36,469 bases of DNA from Anaeroplasma bactoclasticum (GTDB taxonomy: Bacteria > Bacillota_I > Bacilli_A > Acholeplasmatales > Anaeroplasmataceae). Positions 7,709 to 17,439 of this stretch are shown here, piece by piece (position 1 is the first letter of the stretch; every line of letters begins with the position of its first letter). Both the position numbers and the translations under genes were made by a program. The stretch spans positions 1-36,469 of the forward strand of contig JAMPGQ010000016.1 of assembly GCA_023663825.1 (NCBI GenBank), read 5' to 3'. Under the pieces are notes generated by a model. That model saw only the letters and a program-made list of their open reading frames with translations. It was not told the origin of the DNA and did no database searches.

Positions 7709-10048
7709 ATGGAGCTAGAAGAAGGATTTATAGTTTGTAATGCTTCTATGAAGGAAAAGATTTTAAAAGAAGCATCAACCATTAAAAATTATATCTTTTT
7801 AACGCAAAAAGAATTAAAGAGTCGTTTAACTTTTTCTTTAAAGCCAAACGCAATCTTTCGGTTGATGAAACATTATGGATTTTCCTATTCTTTGAGTTTA
7901 GAATATGCAAATGCGGTCACTTTGATTGAAGATAAAACCTATTCTAATCCAAAGCTAGATAGTATTGTTTCTGTTTTACATTATTTAAAGGAAGAGAATT
8001 TATTAATAGAGGATCCTTTATTTTTATTTCGCTTGAAGCAGTTTCCACTTACCTTTATTGATCCAGAGTCTACTAAGGAATATCAGAGTTTAAAAAATTT
8101 AGCTGAACAATATACAAAAGTCTATGAGGTTTATCCTGAGAATAAAAGCTATACACCTCTTGTGTATGAATTTAAAACGATATTAGAGGAATCTCTTTTT
8201 GTAATGAATCAAATCAAAGAACTCTTAAGAAAGGGCATAGCTTTAGAGCATATTTATGTAGTTCATGCAGATCATGAATATTTGTTTTTATTGAGACGTC
8301 TTTCCAAAAGCTTTGGAATTCCTTTTGAATTTGAAGGATACAAAAATCTTTTGTCTTCATCCTTTGTTAAGAAGTTTTTAGAGCTTTGCAAAACTAATTC
8401 CTCTTTTCAAACCATTATAGAACAGCTAGACTCTAAGAATAGTTTATATCCTATTCTTATTGATATTTTAAATGATAATGAATTGATAGGAGAAAGTCCT
8501 CAGGAATGCATTGAGTTTTTAAAGGCAATTTTAAAAAAGACAACCTATCCACAAAAACGATATGTAGAAGCAGTGCAGTTTAAAAGTGAAACTATTTTAT
8601 TTTCTAAAGCAGATTATGTATTTTATGTAGGCTTTAATTTAGGAAATTCACCTAAAATTCATAGAGAAGATGGCTTTTTAAATGATGCAGATTTGACACT
8701 TTTAAATCAGTCCACTTCCTTTGAAAAGAATGCATTAGAATTTATGCGTTTAAAAAATTGGATTTCATCTAATTCCAATTTGACGTTAACCTATAAAAGA
8801 TATGTTAAAACAGAAAGTTTTACCCCATCTTTATTGATAGAGGATATGAAGCTTAAAGTGACAAAAAATCCTAAAGTATCCTTTGGTTATTCAAGGTTAG
8901 AGGATGAACTTCGACTTGTGGGGTTATATGACTTATATTTGAAGTATGGACAGTGGCATGAGGATTTGGAAAGCTATGGTATAGGGGATGCAAAATATAA
9001 AACCTATAATCATAAATATAAACCCGTATCTATAGAGGTAATGAAAAAGTATTTTGAAAAGAAACCACTACGTCTTGCCTATTCTAATGTGAAGCTTTAT
9101 TTTGCTTGTCCATTTTCGTATTTTGCTGATAGGATTTTAGGATTAAATGAATTCAAACCACAGATGGCAGCAAGAATGGGAACATTTTCGCATGCAGTAT
9201 TAGAGGATAGCTACTCTTCAGATTTTAACTTTGAAGAAGCAGTGCTTACCCATAAATCAGAAAATGTGACAGATGGTAAGGATGAATTCTTTTTTGACCA
9301 GATGGCCTCTGTCTTAAGAAATATAATTGATTTTAATCGTAGTCATGAAGAGATGAGTCAATTAAAATCAATAAAACGAGAAGCACATATAGAAATAGTT
9401 AAGGATGACTATACCTTTGAAGGCTATATTGATAAATTGATGTATACCATCAAGGATGGTGAAGTCTTTGCAGCAATCGTAGATTATAAGACAGGAGCTG
9501 ATATTGTCAGCTTAGATAATATCGAAGATGGCTTTCATCTTCAGCTTCCTTCCTATATGTATTTACTATCTAAGTACCCTTTATTTGCAGGTCTTAAGCT
9601 TCATATTTTAGGATTATATTTACAAAAGGTGAATATTGTTATCTTTGACAATAAATCAGATGTAGAAACGCAAATGGCTAAGAAATTTATGCTAGAGGGC
9701 TATAGCGTAGCTAAACCTGAACTTTTATCTATGCTAGATCCAACCTATCAAAAAAGTACATATATTAAATCCTTAGGAATGGGAAAGGATGGATTCTTAA
9801 GATACTCTAAAGTATTTTTGGAAAAACAACAGGAAGAGATTGTAGCGATGGTGGAAGGACTTTTAGATCAGGCATCAGCCTCTATACATCTGGGCGTATT
9901 TCCTATTGAACCAAAGAAAATTAATGGTAAGAATGCTTCCTGTACCTTCTGTAAATATAAGGATATTTGTTTCTATGATTATGAGGATTTAAAGGAGCTA
10001 ACCTATAAACCATTTGGAAAGACAGGTGAAGATAATGGCATGGACTGA
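7709..10048 (+). CDS. addB: ATP-dependent helicase/nuclease subunit B (AddB/RexB-like)
   Basis: 779 residues, shorter than the roughly 1160 of Bacillus AddB. The ATG at 7709 is chosen over a GTG at 7700 because AGGAAGAGG lies eight bases before it. The C-terminal half is a RecB-type nuclease: VDYKTG with D592 and K594, and GYIDKL shortly before. The four cysteines of the family's iron-sulfur cluster are present: C467 in YFACPFSYFAD, and C745, C748 and C754 in CTFCKYKDIC. The N-terminal half looks like a helicase-derived scaffold without a Walker A motif, as expected for a subunit that recognises Chi rather than drives unwinding. It overlaps addA by 14 bp. The pair resects double-strand breaks for RecA. 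Confidence 0.88.
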   Translation: MELEEGFIVCNASMKEKILKEASTIKNYIFLTQKELKSRLTFSLKPNAIFRLMKHYGFSYSLSLEYANAVTLIEDKTYSNPKLDSIVSVLHYLKEENLLIEDPLFLFRLKQFPLTFIDPESTKEYQSLKNLAEQYTKVYEVYPENKSYTPLVYEFKTILEESLFVMNQIKELLRKGIALEHIYVVHADHEYLFLLRRLSKSFGIPFEFEGYKNLLSSSFVKKFLELCKTNSSFQTIIEQLDSKNSLYPILIDILNDNELIGESPQECIEFLKAILKKTTYPQKRYVEAVQFKSETILFSKADYVFYVGFNLGNSPKIHREDGFLNDADLTLLNQSTSFEKNALEFMRLKNWISSNSNLTLTYKRYVKTESFTPSLLIEDMKLKVTKNPKVSFGYSRLEDELRLVGLYDLYLKYGQWHEDLESYGIGDAKYKTYNHKYKPVSIEVMKKYFEKKPLRLAYSNVKLYFACPFSYFADRILGLNEFKPQMAARMGTFSHAVLEDSYSSDFNFEEAVLTHKSENVTDGKDEFFFDQMASVLRNIIDFNRSHEEMSQLKSIKREAHIEIVKDDYTFEGYIDKLMYTIKDGEVFAAIVDYKTGADIVSLDNIEDGFHLQLPSYMYLLSKYPLFAGLKLHILGLYLQKVNIVIFDNKSDVETQMAKKFMLEGYSVAKPELLSMLDPTYQKSTYIKSLGMGKDGFLRYSKVFLEKQQEEIVAMVEGLLDQASASIHLGVFPIEPKKINGKNASCTFCKYKDICFYDYEDLKELTYKPFGKTGEDNGMD

Positions 10049-13000
10049 GATGCAAAATCAAGCAATTCATAAACGTGGAAGTAATTGTATTGTTTCAGCT
10101 GGTGCTGGTTCAGGTAAAACCGCAGTATTATCAGAACGTATTTTAACCTACTGTCTAGATGGTAAAGATATCTGTAGTTTTCTTGTCTTAACCTTCACCA
10201 ATGCTGCTGCACAAGAGATGAAGGAGCGCATTCGTAAGAAATTAATTGAAAATAATTTAAACGAACAAGCTAGTAGAATTGATAGTGCCTTTATCACCAC
10301 CTTTGATGCCTATAGCCTAGCTTTAGTAAAAAAATATTATTTTTATTTAGGTGTCGATAAAGATATTACAATTATGGATCAGGCTTTACTAGAGGTTAAG
10401 AAAAAAGAACTATTAGACCAAATGTTTGAAGAGCGTTATTTGATAAAGGATAAACGTTTCTTTAGTCTTTTAACAAAATATACTAAACAAAATGATGAAA
10501 ATGTTAAAAAGATGATTTTAACTATTTTGAGTAAACTAGAGTTAATTGTAGATGAAGAAGAATTCTGTAAAAATTATGAAGCAACCTATTATAATGAATC
10601 TTTTATACAATCTTTAGTTTCTAGATATGAGGGACTTGTGTTAGGTCGTGTGAAAGAATTCTATGAAGCGATGACCAAGCTTGCTGATGCTGCAAACACA
10701 GATACTTTAAGTCTTAAGCTTGCTTTAGAGATAGAACGGATTTTATCTGAAGCTAAACTAAGAACGTATGATGAAGCTGCTTCTTGGTTGCGACTACTTT
10801 CTTTACCTAGAATTAATCCTAAATCTGCTGAGTATGTGAAATCACAGAAGACGCTTTGCGGAGAACTTTTAAAAGAAATCAAATTGAAATATTTTTCTAA
10901 ATATGTTTTTTTAGAAGAAGCTAAAAGTGAATTATATGCAATAAAAGAGGATGTAACATATATTTTAGAGCTTGCTTTAGAGTTGAAGCATCAGCTAGAT
11001 GCATATAAATTTGAACTGATGACCTTCGACTATATGGATATTGCGAAGATGGCTATCCAACTTGTAAAAACAAAACCAGCAGTATTAGAAGAAATCAAGA
11101 ACAGCTTTACAGAGATTTTGATTGATGAATATCAGGATACCTCAGATATTCAAGAGACCTTTATTTCTTATATATCTAATCATAATTGTTATATGGTTGG
11201 AGATATTAAACAATCTATTTATCGCTTTAGAAATGCGAATCCATATATATTTAAAAGCAAATACAGTAAGTATACTAATTTAGAGGATGGAATTAAAATA
11301 GATTTAACGTATAATTTTAGATCTCGTAAAGAGGTGGTTGAGGATATCAACCTGATATTCTCAAATCTAATGTCATTAGAGGTTGGTGATGCCAATTATG
11401 CCGATGAGCATATGATGCGTTTTGGACAACTAAATTATGAAAAACAATCCAATGTTGAAAACTATCATATGAATATATTGACTTATGATGGACAAGAAGA
11501 ATTTACTGATGAGGAAGTAGAAGCCTTTATTTGTGGAAATAAAGTAAAGCAATTAATGAAACAGCGTCCTCTTTGTTTAAAGAAAGATAAATTTGAGCCT
11601 CTTGAGTATTCTGATATTGCGATCCTTATGGACAAAACGAAAAGCTTCATCACTTTTAAACGTGTATTTGAGTATTTGGGTATACCTTTGGCAATTGAAG
11701 CTGATGTGGATTTAAATGATTCTATTTTACCTAAATTATTTTCTAATATCTTTCTATGTATTGTAAATCATAATGAAGGCATAATAGATAAATCCTATGA
11801 GCACGCACTTGTGAGTGTAGGAAGAAGCTTCTTGTTTGAATATGATGATACTGAGCTTTGTGCAATGCTAAAGGAACATAAAGAAAATGAGCTTACGGCT
11901 TTAGTGGATACTCTTGCTAAAGATGTTAAGAATTTAGCGTTAGAAGAAATTTATTTTAGAATCATTGAAGATTTTAATATTTATGAGAAATTATCTTTTA
12001 TTGGAGAAGTAAATAGTTCGATTGTTGTATTAGAATATATTCATAATCTGTTTATGACAATGTCTTCTGCAGGAATGGGAATAAATGAAGCTTGTGCATA
12101 TTTTTCTAGTATATTTGAAAATCAAATTGCCTTAAAATATAAAATGGCTGAGGATTCAAAGGATTGTGTTCATATGATGACCATTCATAAATCGAAAGGA
12201 TTAGAATTTCCATATTGTATTTTTCCAATGCTTGGAAGTAAATTCAATCAAGCAGATATGAAGGAAAACTTTGGACTATCTACATCCTATGGACTTTATA
12301 TCCCTTTTTCAGATGAGACGAATAGTAATACAATCATTAAATCCTTAGTTGAGGATGAAATAAGGCAGGCTGATCTTTCTGAAAAGATACGGTTGTTTTA
12401 TGTAGCGTTAACTCGTACAAGAGAAAAGATTATTTTAATTTCTAAAAATTTGGATGTAGAAGAACCTATATCTTTAGAACGTGTTTCTTCCTTTAATCAG
12501 CTTTTATATACAAAACTATTTTTTAAAGAATATCATGAGCCTGTAGACATGGAAAAACAAGGCTTATCTTTAAAGTACCTGATGATGAAGCATCAGGTGA
12601 AAGAACTTATAGGAAAGCCAATTAGTTATCAAGAGGATCAATATGTAAGTGAAATCCAAGAAAAGAAAGCTATATCTAAAGAGCTTATTGAGCTTACAGA
12701 TTCTAATTTAAAACGAGCTATTGAGTTGGGTAAAAAGTTCCATGAATGCTTGGAGGTTTTAGATTTTCAAAATCCTCAAATCAATGCTTTACCAGTGGAT
12801 GATTTTATGAAGCAAGCCTTACAAAAGGTTTTAGTTACCACTGTGTTTGAAAATATTAAGGATGCTAAAACTTATCATGAACATGAATTTTATTTTGATT
12901 CTTATCATGGTATCATTGACTTGTTATGTATTTATAGGGATCATATTGACATCATCGATTATAAACTATCAAATACAAGCAGTGAAGAGTATTTAAGACA

Positions 13001-13100
13001 ACTAGGAGTGTATAAGAGTTATGTAGAAGCACATACTAGTTTACCTGTTTCCTGTTATTTATTATCTATATTAAAACAAGAAGTAAAGAAGGTTTTATAA
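10035..13100 (+). CDS. addA: ATP-dependent helicase/nuclease subunit A
   Basis: 1021 residues from the ATG at 10035 (AGGTGA five bases upstream). UvrD/Rep-type SF1 helicase with C-terminal RecB nuclease. Motifs: AGAGSGKT at 22-29 (Walker A), LIDEYQDTSD with D364 (Walker B), YNFRSRKEV (motif IV), HKSKGLEFP (motif V), LFYVALTRTREK from 787 (motif VI). The nuclease motifs are near the C-terminus: GKKFHECLE, GIIDLL and IDYKLS with D975 and K977. It unwinds and degrades DNA ends with AddB and loads recombination at Chi. It is somewhat shorter than the Bacillus protein (about 1230), but all catalytic motifs are present. The next gene starts directly after the stop codon. Confidence 0.95.
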   Translation: MAWTEMQNQAIHKRGSNCIVSAGAGSGKTAVLSERILTYCLDGKDICSFLVLTFTNAAAQEMKERIRKKLIENNLNEQASRIDSAFITTFDAYSLALVKKYYFYLGVDKDITIMDQALLEVKKKELLDQMFEERYLIKDKRFFSLLTKYTKQNDENVKKMILTILSKLELIVDEEEFCKNYEATYYNESFIQSLVSRYEGLVLGRVKEFYEAMTKLADAANTDTLSLKLALEIERILSEAKLRTYDEAASWLRLLSLPRINPKSAEYVKSQKTLCGELLKEIKLKYFSKYVFLEEAKSELYAIKEDVTYILELALELKHQLDAYKFELMTFDYMDIAKMAIQLVKTKPAVLEEIKNSFTEILIDEYQDTSDIQETFISYISNHNCYMVGDIKQSIYRFRNANPYIFKSKYSKYTNLEDGIKIDLTYNFRSRKEVVEDINLIFSNLMSLEVGDANYADEHMMRFGQLNYEKQSNVENYHMNILTYDGQEEFTDEEVEAFICGNKVKQLMKQRPLCLKKDKFEPLEYSDIAILMDKTKSFITFKRVFEYLGIPLAIEADVDLNDSILPKLFSNIFLCIVNHNEGIIDKSYEHALVSVGRSFLFEYDDTELCAMLKEHKENELTALVDTLAKDVKNLALEEIYFRIIEDFNIYEKLSFIGEVNSSIVVLEYIHNLFMTMSSAGMGINEACAYFSSIFENQIALKYKMAEDSKDCVHMMTIHKSKGLEFPYCIFPMLGSKFNQADMKENFGLSTSYGLYIPFSDETNSNTIIKSLVEDEIRQADLSEKIRLFYVALTRTREKIILISKNLDVEEPISLERVSSFNQLLYTKLFFKEYHEPVDMEKQGLSLKYLMMKHQVKELIGKPISYQEDQYVSEIQEKKAISKELIELTDSNLKRAIELGKKFHECLEVLDFQNPQINALPVDDFMKQALQKVLVTTVFENIKDAKTYHEHEFYFDSYHGIIDLLCIYRDHIDIIDYKLSNTSSEEYLRQLGVYKSYVEAHTSLPVSCYLLSILKQEVKKVL

Positions 13101-13598
13101 TTGAAAAAAGTTCATCCCTTTTCCCCTGTTTATAATCAGTGGTCTCATATTCTTATTTTAGGGTCTTTACCCTCTATTGCATCTGTTGAGCGAGGATTTT
13201 ATTATATGCATCCTCAAAATAGATTTTGGAAGGTTCTTTCAAAAATTTATGAAGAAGATGCATATTCTATGGATATTCAAGGAAAAACAGATTTTATTTT
13301 AAAGCATCATTTGGCTTTATACGATGTTGTTTTCTTTTGTGATATTAAGAATTCTAGTGATGCAAGTATTGAAAATGTAGTTTGTACAGACATAGAAGAA
13401 ATCCTAAAAGATTCAAGTATAGAAAGGATTCTTTTAAATGGAAATAAAGCCTACACATTATTTTGTAAGGCATATCCTCAGCTTAAGGATATAGCCTTAC
13501 CTCTACCTTCTACAAGCTCTGCAAATGCGAGGGTTTCACTTGATGAGCTTTCAAGAGTTTGGGAAGATGCTTTACTGAAAAGAAATATTTTGATATAA
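13101..13598 (+). CDS. DNA-deoxyinosine (hypoxanthine) glycosylase, UDG family 6
   Basis: 165 residues from a TTG start immediately after the addA stop; AAGAAGG upstream gives the binding site. The N-terminal GSLPSIASVERGFYY and HPQNRFWKVL are hallmarks of the uracil-DNA glycosylase superfamily branch that removes hypoxanthine (deaminated adenine). LLNGNKAYTLF and LPSTSSANAR correspond to the later active-site segments (S/N-containing loop). It begins base excision repair. Its position in an addAB operon fits a DNA repair role. Uracil or mismatch activity cannot be excluded. Confidence 0.85.
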   Translation: MKKVHPFSPVYNQWSHILILGSLPSIASVERGFYYMHPQNRFWKVLSKIYEEDAYSMDIQGKTDFILKHHLALYDVVFFCDIKNSSDASIENVVCTDIEEILKDSSIERILLNGNKAYTLFCKAYPQLKDIALPLPSTSSANARVSLDELSRVWEDALLKRNILI

Positions 13599-13624
13599 TG
13601 AAGAAGGGTACGAGGAGGATGATT

Positions 13625-14122
13625 ATGAAGTACTATCGTTGTGGAAAGATAATGACGACACATGGAATCAAAGGAGATTTAAAGATTAAGGTCACCTCTG
13701 ATTTTAATCGTTTTTTTAAAGGAAGCAAACTTTATATTTATCATAATAAAGAATATCTTCCTGTTGAAGTAGAAAAGGCTTCAGAGTTTGGGAAATATCT
13801 TTTAGTTAACTTTAAAGGCTTGCAAGATATCAATCTTGTTTCTAAATATCATCTAGATGAAATTTATGTGAGTGAAGAAGATAGAGAAGGACTAGATGAA
13901 GATGAATATTATTATAGTGATTTGGTCGGGTGTGAGGTTTATAATCAAGATAACGCTTATCGTGGTGTTGTTGAAGAAATTAAAGAAATGCCACAGTGTG
14001 ATTATTTATATATTTCCTATAACAATATGCATTATTATGTCCCTTTTATCAACGAGTTTGTCATAGAGGTAACAGATAAAATTATCATCCAGGAAATAGA
14101 GGGATTGATTCGTGAAAATTAA
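13625..14122 (+). CDS. rimM: Ribosome maturation factor RimM
   Basis: 165 residues. The ATG at 13625 is preceded by GAGGAGG at 6-7 bases; upstream in-frame starts lie inside or before that site. The N-terminal RimM barrel shows CGKIMTTHGIKGDLKIKV, and the C-terminal PRC-barrel shows EYYYSDLVGCEVY and YVPFINEFV. It binds ribosomal protein uS19 and assists 30S head maturation. It overlaps trmD by 11 bp, the classical rimM-trmD pairing. Confidence 0.95.
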   Translation: MKYYRCGKIMTTHGIKGDLKIKVTSDFNRFFKGSKLYIYHNKEYLPVEVEKASEFGKYLLVNFKGLQDINLVSKYHLDEIYVSEEDREGLDEDEYYYSDLVGCEVYNQDNAYRGVVEEIKEMPQCDYLYISYNNMHYYVPFINEFVIEVTDKIIIQEIEGLIREN

Positions 14123-14834
14123 GATTTTAACATTATTTCCTAATATGTTTGAAGGCATATTAGGAGAATCCATCTTAAAAAGAGCAATCTCTTCTCAAGT
14201 CTGTTCTGTTGAACTAGTTGATATGAGAGACTATTCTTTAGATAAGCATCATCATGTAGATGATACACCTTATGGTGGTGGTGCAGGTATGGTATTAGCT
14301 TGTGATGTTGTAGATCGCGCAATTGAGGCGAATACTACTAATGCTTCCTATAAAATTTTAATGACTCCTCAGGGAAGACCATATAAGCAATCCATAGCTA
14401 AAAAATTAGCTTCTAAAGAAGAATTGGTTTTGATATGTGGGCATTATGAAGGCTTTGATGAAAGAATCCGAGGATATGTCGATGATGAAATATCTATTGG
14501 AGATTATATTCTTACTGGTGGAGAGCTTGCAGCTGGAGTGGTTTGTGATAGTGTGATTCGTTTATTAGATAGTGCTATCCGAAAGGAAAGCAGTGAGGAT
14601 GATTCCTTTTCTGACGGACTATTAGAATATCCACAGTACACACGCCCTTTAGAATATAAGGGAGTATCTGTTCCTGAGGTGTTGGTAAATGGAAATCATA
14701 AACTGATCCGGGAATATCGATTGAAGGAATCTTTAAGAAAAACCTATTTAAGAAGACCAGATTTGTTAAAGAATAGAATGTTATCCAAAGAAGAAGAAAA
14801 ACTTTTAAAGGAAATCATAGAAGAATCCAAATAA
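14112..14834 (+). CDS. trmD: tRNA (guanine-N1)-methyltransferase
   Basis: 240 residues, GTG start inside the end of rimM. SPOUT-class enzyme making m1G37 in tRNAs, which prevents +1 frameshifting. Family signatures: LTLFPNMFEGILGESI at the N-terminus, DDTPYGGGAGMVL, ICGHYEGFDERI, and the trefoil-knot SAM site SIGDYILTGGELA. Normal length. Usually rplS follows trmD in Bacillota; here a terminator follows instead. Confidence 0.97.
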   Translation: MKIKILTLFPNMFEGILGESILKRAISSQVCSVELVDMRDYSLDKHHHVDDTPYGGGAGMVLACDVVDRAIEANTTNASYKILMTPQGRPYKQSIAKKLASKEELVLICGHYEGFDERIRGYVDDEISIGDYILTGGELAAGVVCDSVIRLLDSAIRKESSEDDSFSDGLLEYPQYTRPLEYKGVSVPEVLVNGNHKLIREYRLKESLRKTYLRRPDLLKNRMLSKEEEKLLKEIIEESK

Positions 14835-14846
14835 GGATTCTTTTTT
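14821..14846 (+). terminator. Terminator after trmD
   Basis: AAGAATCC (14821-14828) pairs with GGATTCTT (14835-14842), six-base loop containing the stop codon, followed by a T-run. Confidence 0.9.
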
Positions 14847-14892
14847 AATATCCTTATGACTTTTACGCATACTATACTTAGGTGATTTAGAA

Positions 14893-15663
14893 ATGATTCA
14901 ACGTATCTATCATTTTATCATGGATAAAAAAATACCGACTCTTGCAAGTGCTATTGCCTTTACTCTCATTATGAATGGAGGCTCTTTTCTCTTTTTATTT
15001 ATTATCATTTCAGGTTTTTTTTCTAATTCATTTCAAGAACTCATTTTGAATACAATAGAGGATGGAAGATTAAAGGAATTAATTGTCTATTTTTTCAACT
15101 ATCAAAATAATATATCGTATTCTATATTACTCGTCATAACGAGTATCTACTCTGCTTCCTCACTTTATTATCATTTAATTGGAATTGTTGAGTTTATTAC
15201 AGATACCTCCTACCAAATCAGCATCTCCAAAAGAGTTTTGGCAATTGGAATTACGATTTTTTATTTGCTGGGTTTAAATATTATTACTCTTCTCGCCAGT
15301 GAAATTATAATGCTTTTAAACTATTTTTATATGACTTTATCTATTGTTTTGTTGTTATTCATATTTATTTTAACTGTGTATGTAGTACAGGTGGTTAGTT
15401 TAAAAACGTATAACATAAAACGTTTGTATAAGGGGATTATTTTTACAACAATTTATTTTATTATCTTTACGATTGGTTTTATTATCTATTTAAAATTATT
15501 TTCAAATTTTAAGATTGTTTATGGTATTTTATCCTTCTTTATTATCTTATTTTTCTATATCTATATGATATCTATAGGAATACTATTAGGAATTAATTTT
15601 AACCATTTAAACATAAATATAAAGTTTTTGTCGAAAAATAAGATAGAGGAGGTGAAAGAATGA
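14893..15663 (+). CDS. YihY/BrkB family integral membrane protein
   Basis: 256 residues, AGGTGAT six bases before the ATG. The N-terminal MIQRIYHFIMDKKIPTLASA with a short AFTLIMNGG segment is typical of the YihY/virulence factor BrkB family (once called ribonuclease BN). About six membrane segments are visible, for example near 25-45, 75-95, 110-135, 140-165, 180-205 and 210-235. The molecular function is unknown across the family. The gene overlaps pdaA by 4 bp, so the two are co-transcribed. A perfect 10-base 0A-box-like sequence sits near its 3' end. Confidence 0.8.
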   Translation: MIQRIYHFIMDKKIPTLASAIAFTLIMNGGSFLFLFIIISGFFSNSFQELILNTIEDGRLKELIVYFFNYQNNISYSILLVITSIYSASSLYYHLIGIVEFITDTSYQISISKRVLAIGITIFYLLGLNIITLLASEIIMLLNYFYMTLSIVLLLFIFILTVYVVQVVSLKTYNIKRLYKGIIFTTIYFIIFTIGFIIYLKLFSNFKIVYGILSFFIILFFYIYMISIGILLGINFNHLNINIKFLSKNKIEEVKE

Positions 15664-16394
15664 AAAAAATTTTTCTAGGGGTTCTTTTAGGTTTATTCCT
15701 CTTTGTTGGTATAAAAGGACATGCCTATGGCTTTGGTTTAGTGAATAAAGGAAACACAAGACCAAGTGCTGGTAAATATGAAGCAATTTTAAAAGAAAAT
15801 GGTGGAGTATATCTTGGCCCAGATACGAAGGATATTTATTTAACCTTTGATTGTGGCTATGAAAACGGACATACTAAGATGATTTTAGAGGCTTTAAGAA
15901 AGACGGGTACGAAGGCAATCTTTTTTATTACAGGACATTATTTAAATTCTGCCACTGACTTAGTTATGGAAATGATTGAAGGTGGACACATTATAGGAAA
16001 TCATACGTATTCCCATAAAGATTTTACAAAATCCTCAAATGAAGAGATTTTGAATGATATAAAGAAATTAGAGAATGCTTTTAAAGAGAAGACAGGCTCA
16101 GATATGTCAAAGTATGTTCGTCCTCCAAGAGGAGAATTTGATGAAAGAAGCTTAAAACTTTTAAAAGATAATGGTTACGCCTCTGTCTTTTGGTCTTTAG
16201 CGTATGTAGACTGGCATCAGAAAGTCTTCCATGGAGATCACTACAGCTACAAACAGGTTATGAACCGTATCCATAACGGTGCGATTCTTTTAATGCATAC
16301 AGTATCAAAGGATAATGCAGTAGATTTAAAAGATATCATTATTCAACTAAAAAATGATGGTTATGTTTTCAAAACGATTGAGAGTGTGATATAA
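15660..16394 (+). CDS. pdaA: Polysaccharide deacetylase, PdaA-like (cortex muramic delta-lactam formation)
   Basis: 244 residues with an N-terminal signal peptide (MKKIFLGVLLGLFLFVGIKG). NodB-type deacetylase: TFDCGYENG with metal ligand D64, NHTYSH with H115 and H119, RPPRGEFDER, and ILLMHT near the end. The FD-GYENG motif and the overall length match PdaA, which deacetylates N-acetylmuramic acid to allow muramic delta-lactam formation in the spore cortex, needed for germination. AGGAGGTG lies before the start. It acts outside the forespore membrane. Evidence for PdaA rather than another deacetylase is the motif pattern; the host also has gpr, so it sporulates. Confidence 0.88.
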   Translation: MKKIFLGVLLGLFLFVGIKGHAYGFGLVNKGNTRPSAGKYEAILKENGGVYLGPDTKDIYLTFDCGYENGHTKMILEALRKTGTKAIFFITGHYLNSATDLVMEMIEGGHIIGNHTYSHKDFTKSSNEEILNDIKKLENAFKEKTGSDMSKYVRPPRGEFDERSLKLLKDNGYASVFWSLAYVDWHQKVFHGDHYSYKQVMNRIHNGAILLMHTVSKDNAVDLKDIIIQLKNDGYVFKTIESVI

Positions 16395-16426
16395 TAGTCT
16401 TATGAAGACTCGAGGTGACCTAGGAG

Positions 16427-17359
16427 ATGGCTGCAAATTTTATAATCCTAGCTGATGACTATTTAGTAGTAGATGCTAAATTAGAAGAAATAAAAAAAGG
16501 CTTTGACCTTGAGGTTGAGCCAATCCTATATAATGCAGAGGAAGAGGGGACCTACGCTATTGTTGATGAGCTTACTACAGTTTCTTTATTTGATGATACC
16601 AAATTTGTCATTGTAAGAAATGCTGAAAGCTTGTTATCCAAAAGTGATCATGCTTTCTTAGATTTATTAAAAGCTATGAATGACCAAAATAGTTCAAACA
16701 TATTGGTTTTAGTATTTATGGAGACTGTGGATGCTTCTAATGAGCAATATCAAAAGCTAAAACGATTTTCTTCTGTATTTGAAGCTAAAACGAAAAATAT
16801 CAATTTGGAAGAATATGCAATTCAAATGTTTAAAGAAGAAGGATACAAAATTGAATTGGATACTATTAAGCTGTTGGTAAGCTATACTGATAGCTTTTCA
16901 AAGCTAAGGAGCTTTATGGACCAACTAGAATGCTATAAGGCAGAGGAAAAGAAAATTACTAATGCAGATGTAACTCTTTTAATTCCTGAGCCCTTAGATG
17001 ATAATGTCTACGCTTTAATTGATGCAGTACTTTCAAATAATAAAAAGCTTATGCTAAAAGGATATCAGGATATGAAACTTAGAAGTATGCAGGCATCTAG
17101 TTTGATAAGTCTTTTAATTAATAAATTTCAAGAGCTATATAACGTAAATATATTAATTAAAGCAGGAATGAATCAAGCTTCCTTGGCAGAATTATTTCAT
17201 ATTTCCTCAGGCAGAGCATATTATATGGTAAAGAACGCAAAGGAGCATTCTTTAGAGACGATAGAAAGACATTTAGAACAGCTTGATACTCTTGATTACC
17301 AAATTAAAACAGGGAAAATAGATGGAAATATAGGTTTAGAACTATACTTTTTAAGATAA
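16427..17359 (+). CDS. holA: DNA polymerase III subunit delta
   Basis: 310 residues, usual for the family. It is the clamp-loader subunit that opens the beta sliding clamp. The AAA+-like N-terminal domain shows LADDYLVVDAKLEEIKKGFD, then TVSLFDDTKFVIVRNAE, and ILVLVFME. The C-terminal collar shows IDAVLSNNKKLMLKGYQDM and SLISLLINKFQELY and ends in KTGKIDGNIGLELYF. The CGAGGTG site at 16410-16416 is well spaced. It probably has its own transcription start, as a TATAAT lies at 16390-16395 next to the pdaA stop. Confidence 0.93.
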   Translation: MAANFIILADDYLVVDAKLEEIKKGFDLEVEPILYNAEEEGTYAIVDELTTVSLFDDTKFVIVRNAESLLSKSDHAFLDLLKAMNDQNSSNILVLVFMETVDASNEQYQKLKRFSSVFEAKTKNINLEEYAIQMFKEEGYKIELDTIKLLVSYTDSFSKLRSFMDQLECYKAEEKKITNADVTLLIPEPLDDNVYALIDAVLSNNKKLMLKGYQDMKLRSMQASSLISLLINKFQELYNVNILIKAGMNQASLAELFHISSGRAYYMVKNAKEHSLETIERHLEQLDTLDYQIKTGKIDGNIGLELYFLR

Positions 17360-17360
17360 T

Positions 17361-17381
17361 GGAGACGATTTGTCTCCTTTT
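17361..17381 (+). terminator. Terminator after holA
   Basis: GGAGAC (17361-17366) and GTCTCC (17372-17377) form the stem, followed by TTTT. Confidence 0.75.
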
Positions 17382-17384
17382 CTA

Positions 17385-17413
17385 TTGACAAAAATATAGT
17401 TTTGTTGTACTAT
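17385..17413 (+). promoter_or_regulatory. Promoter and probable operator of the GntR/ABC operon
   Basis: TTGACA (17385-17390), 17-base spacer, TACTAT (17408-17413). An inverted repeat ATAGT (17396-17400) / ACTAT (17409-17413) covers the spacer and -10. This is a likely self-repression site for the GntR protein encoded directly downstream, as in ytrA-type operons. Confidence 0.75.
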
Positions 17414-17439
17414 CTAAGTAGAACAGCGGGGGTGATACT

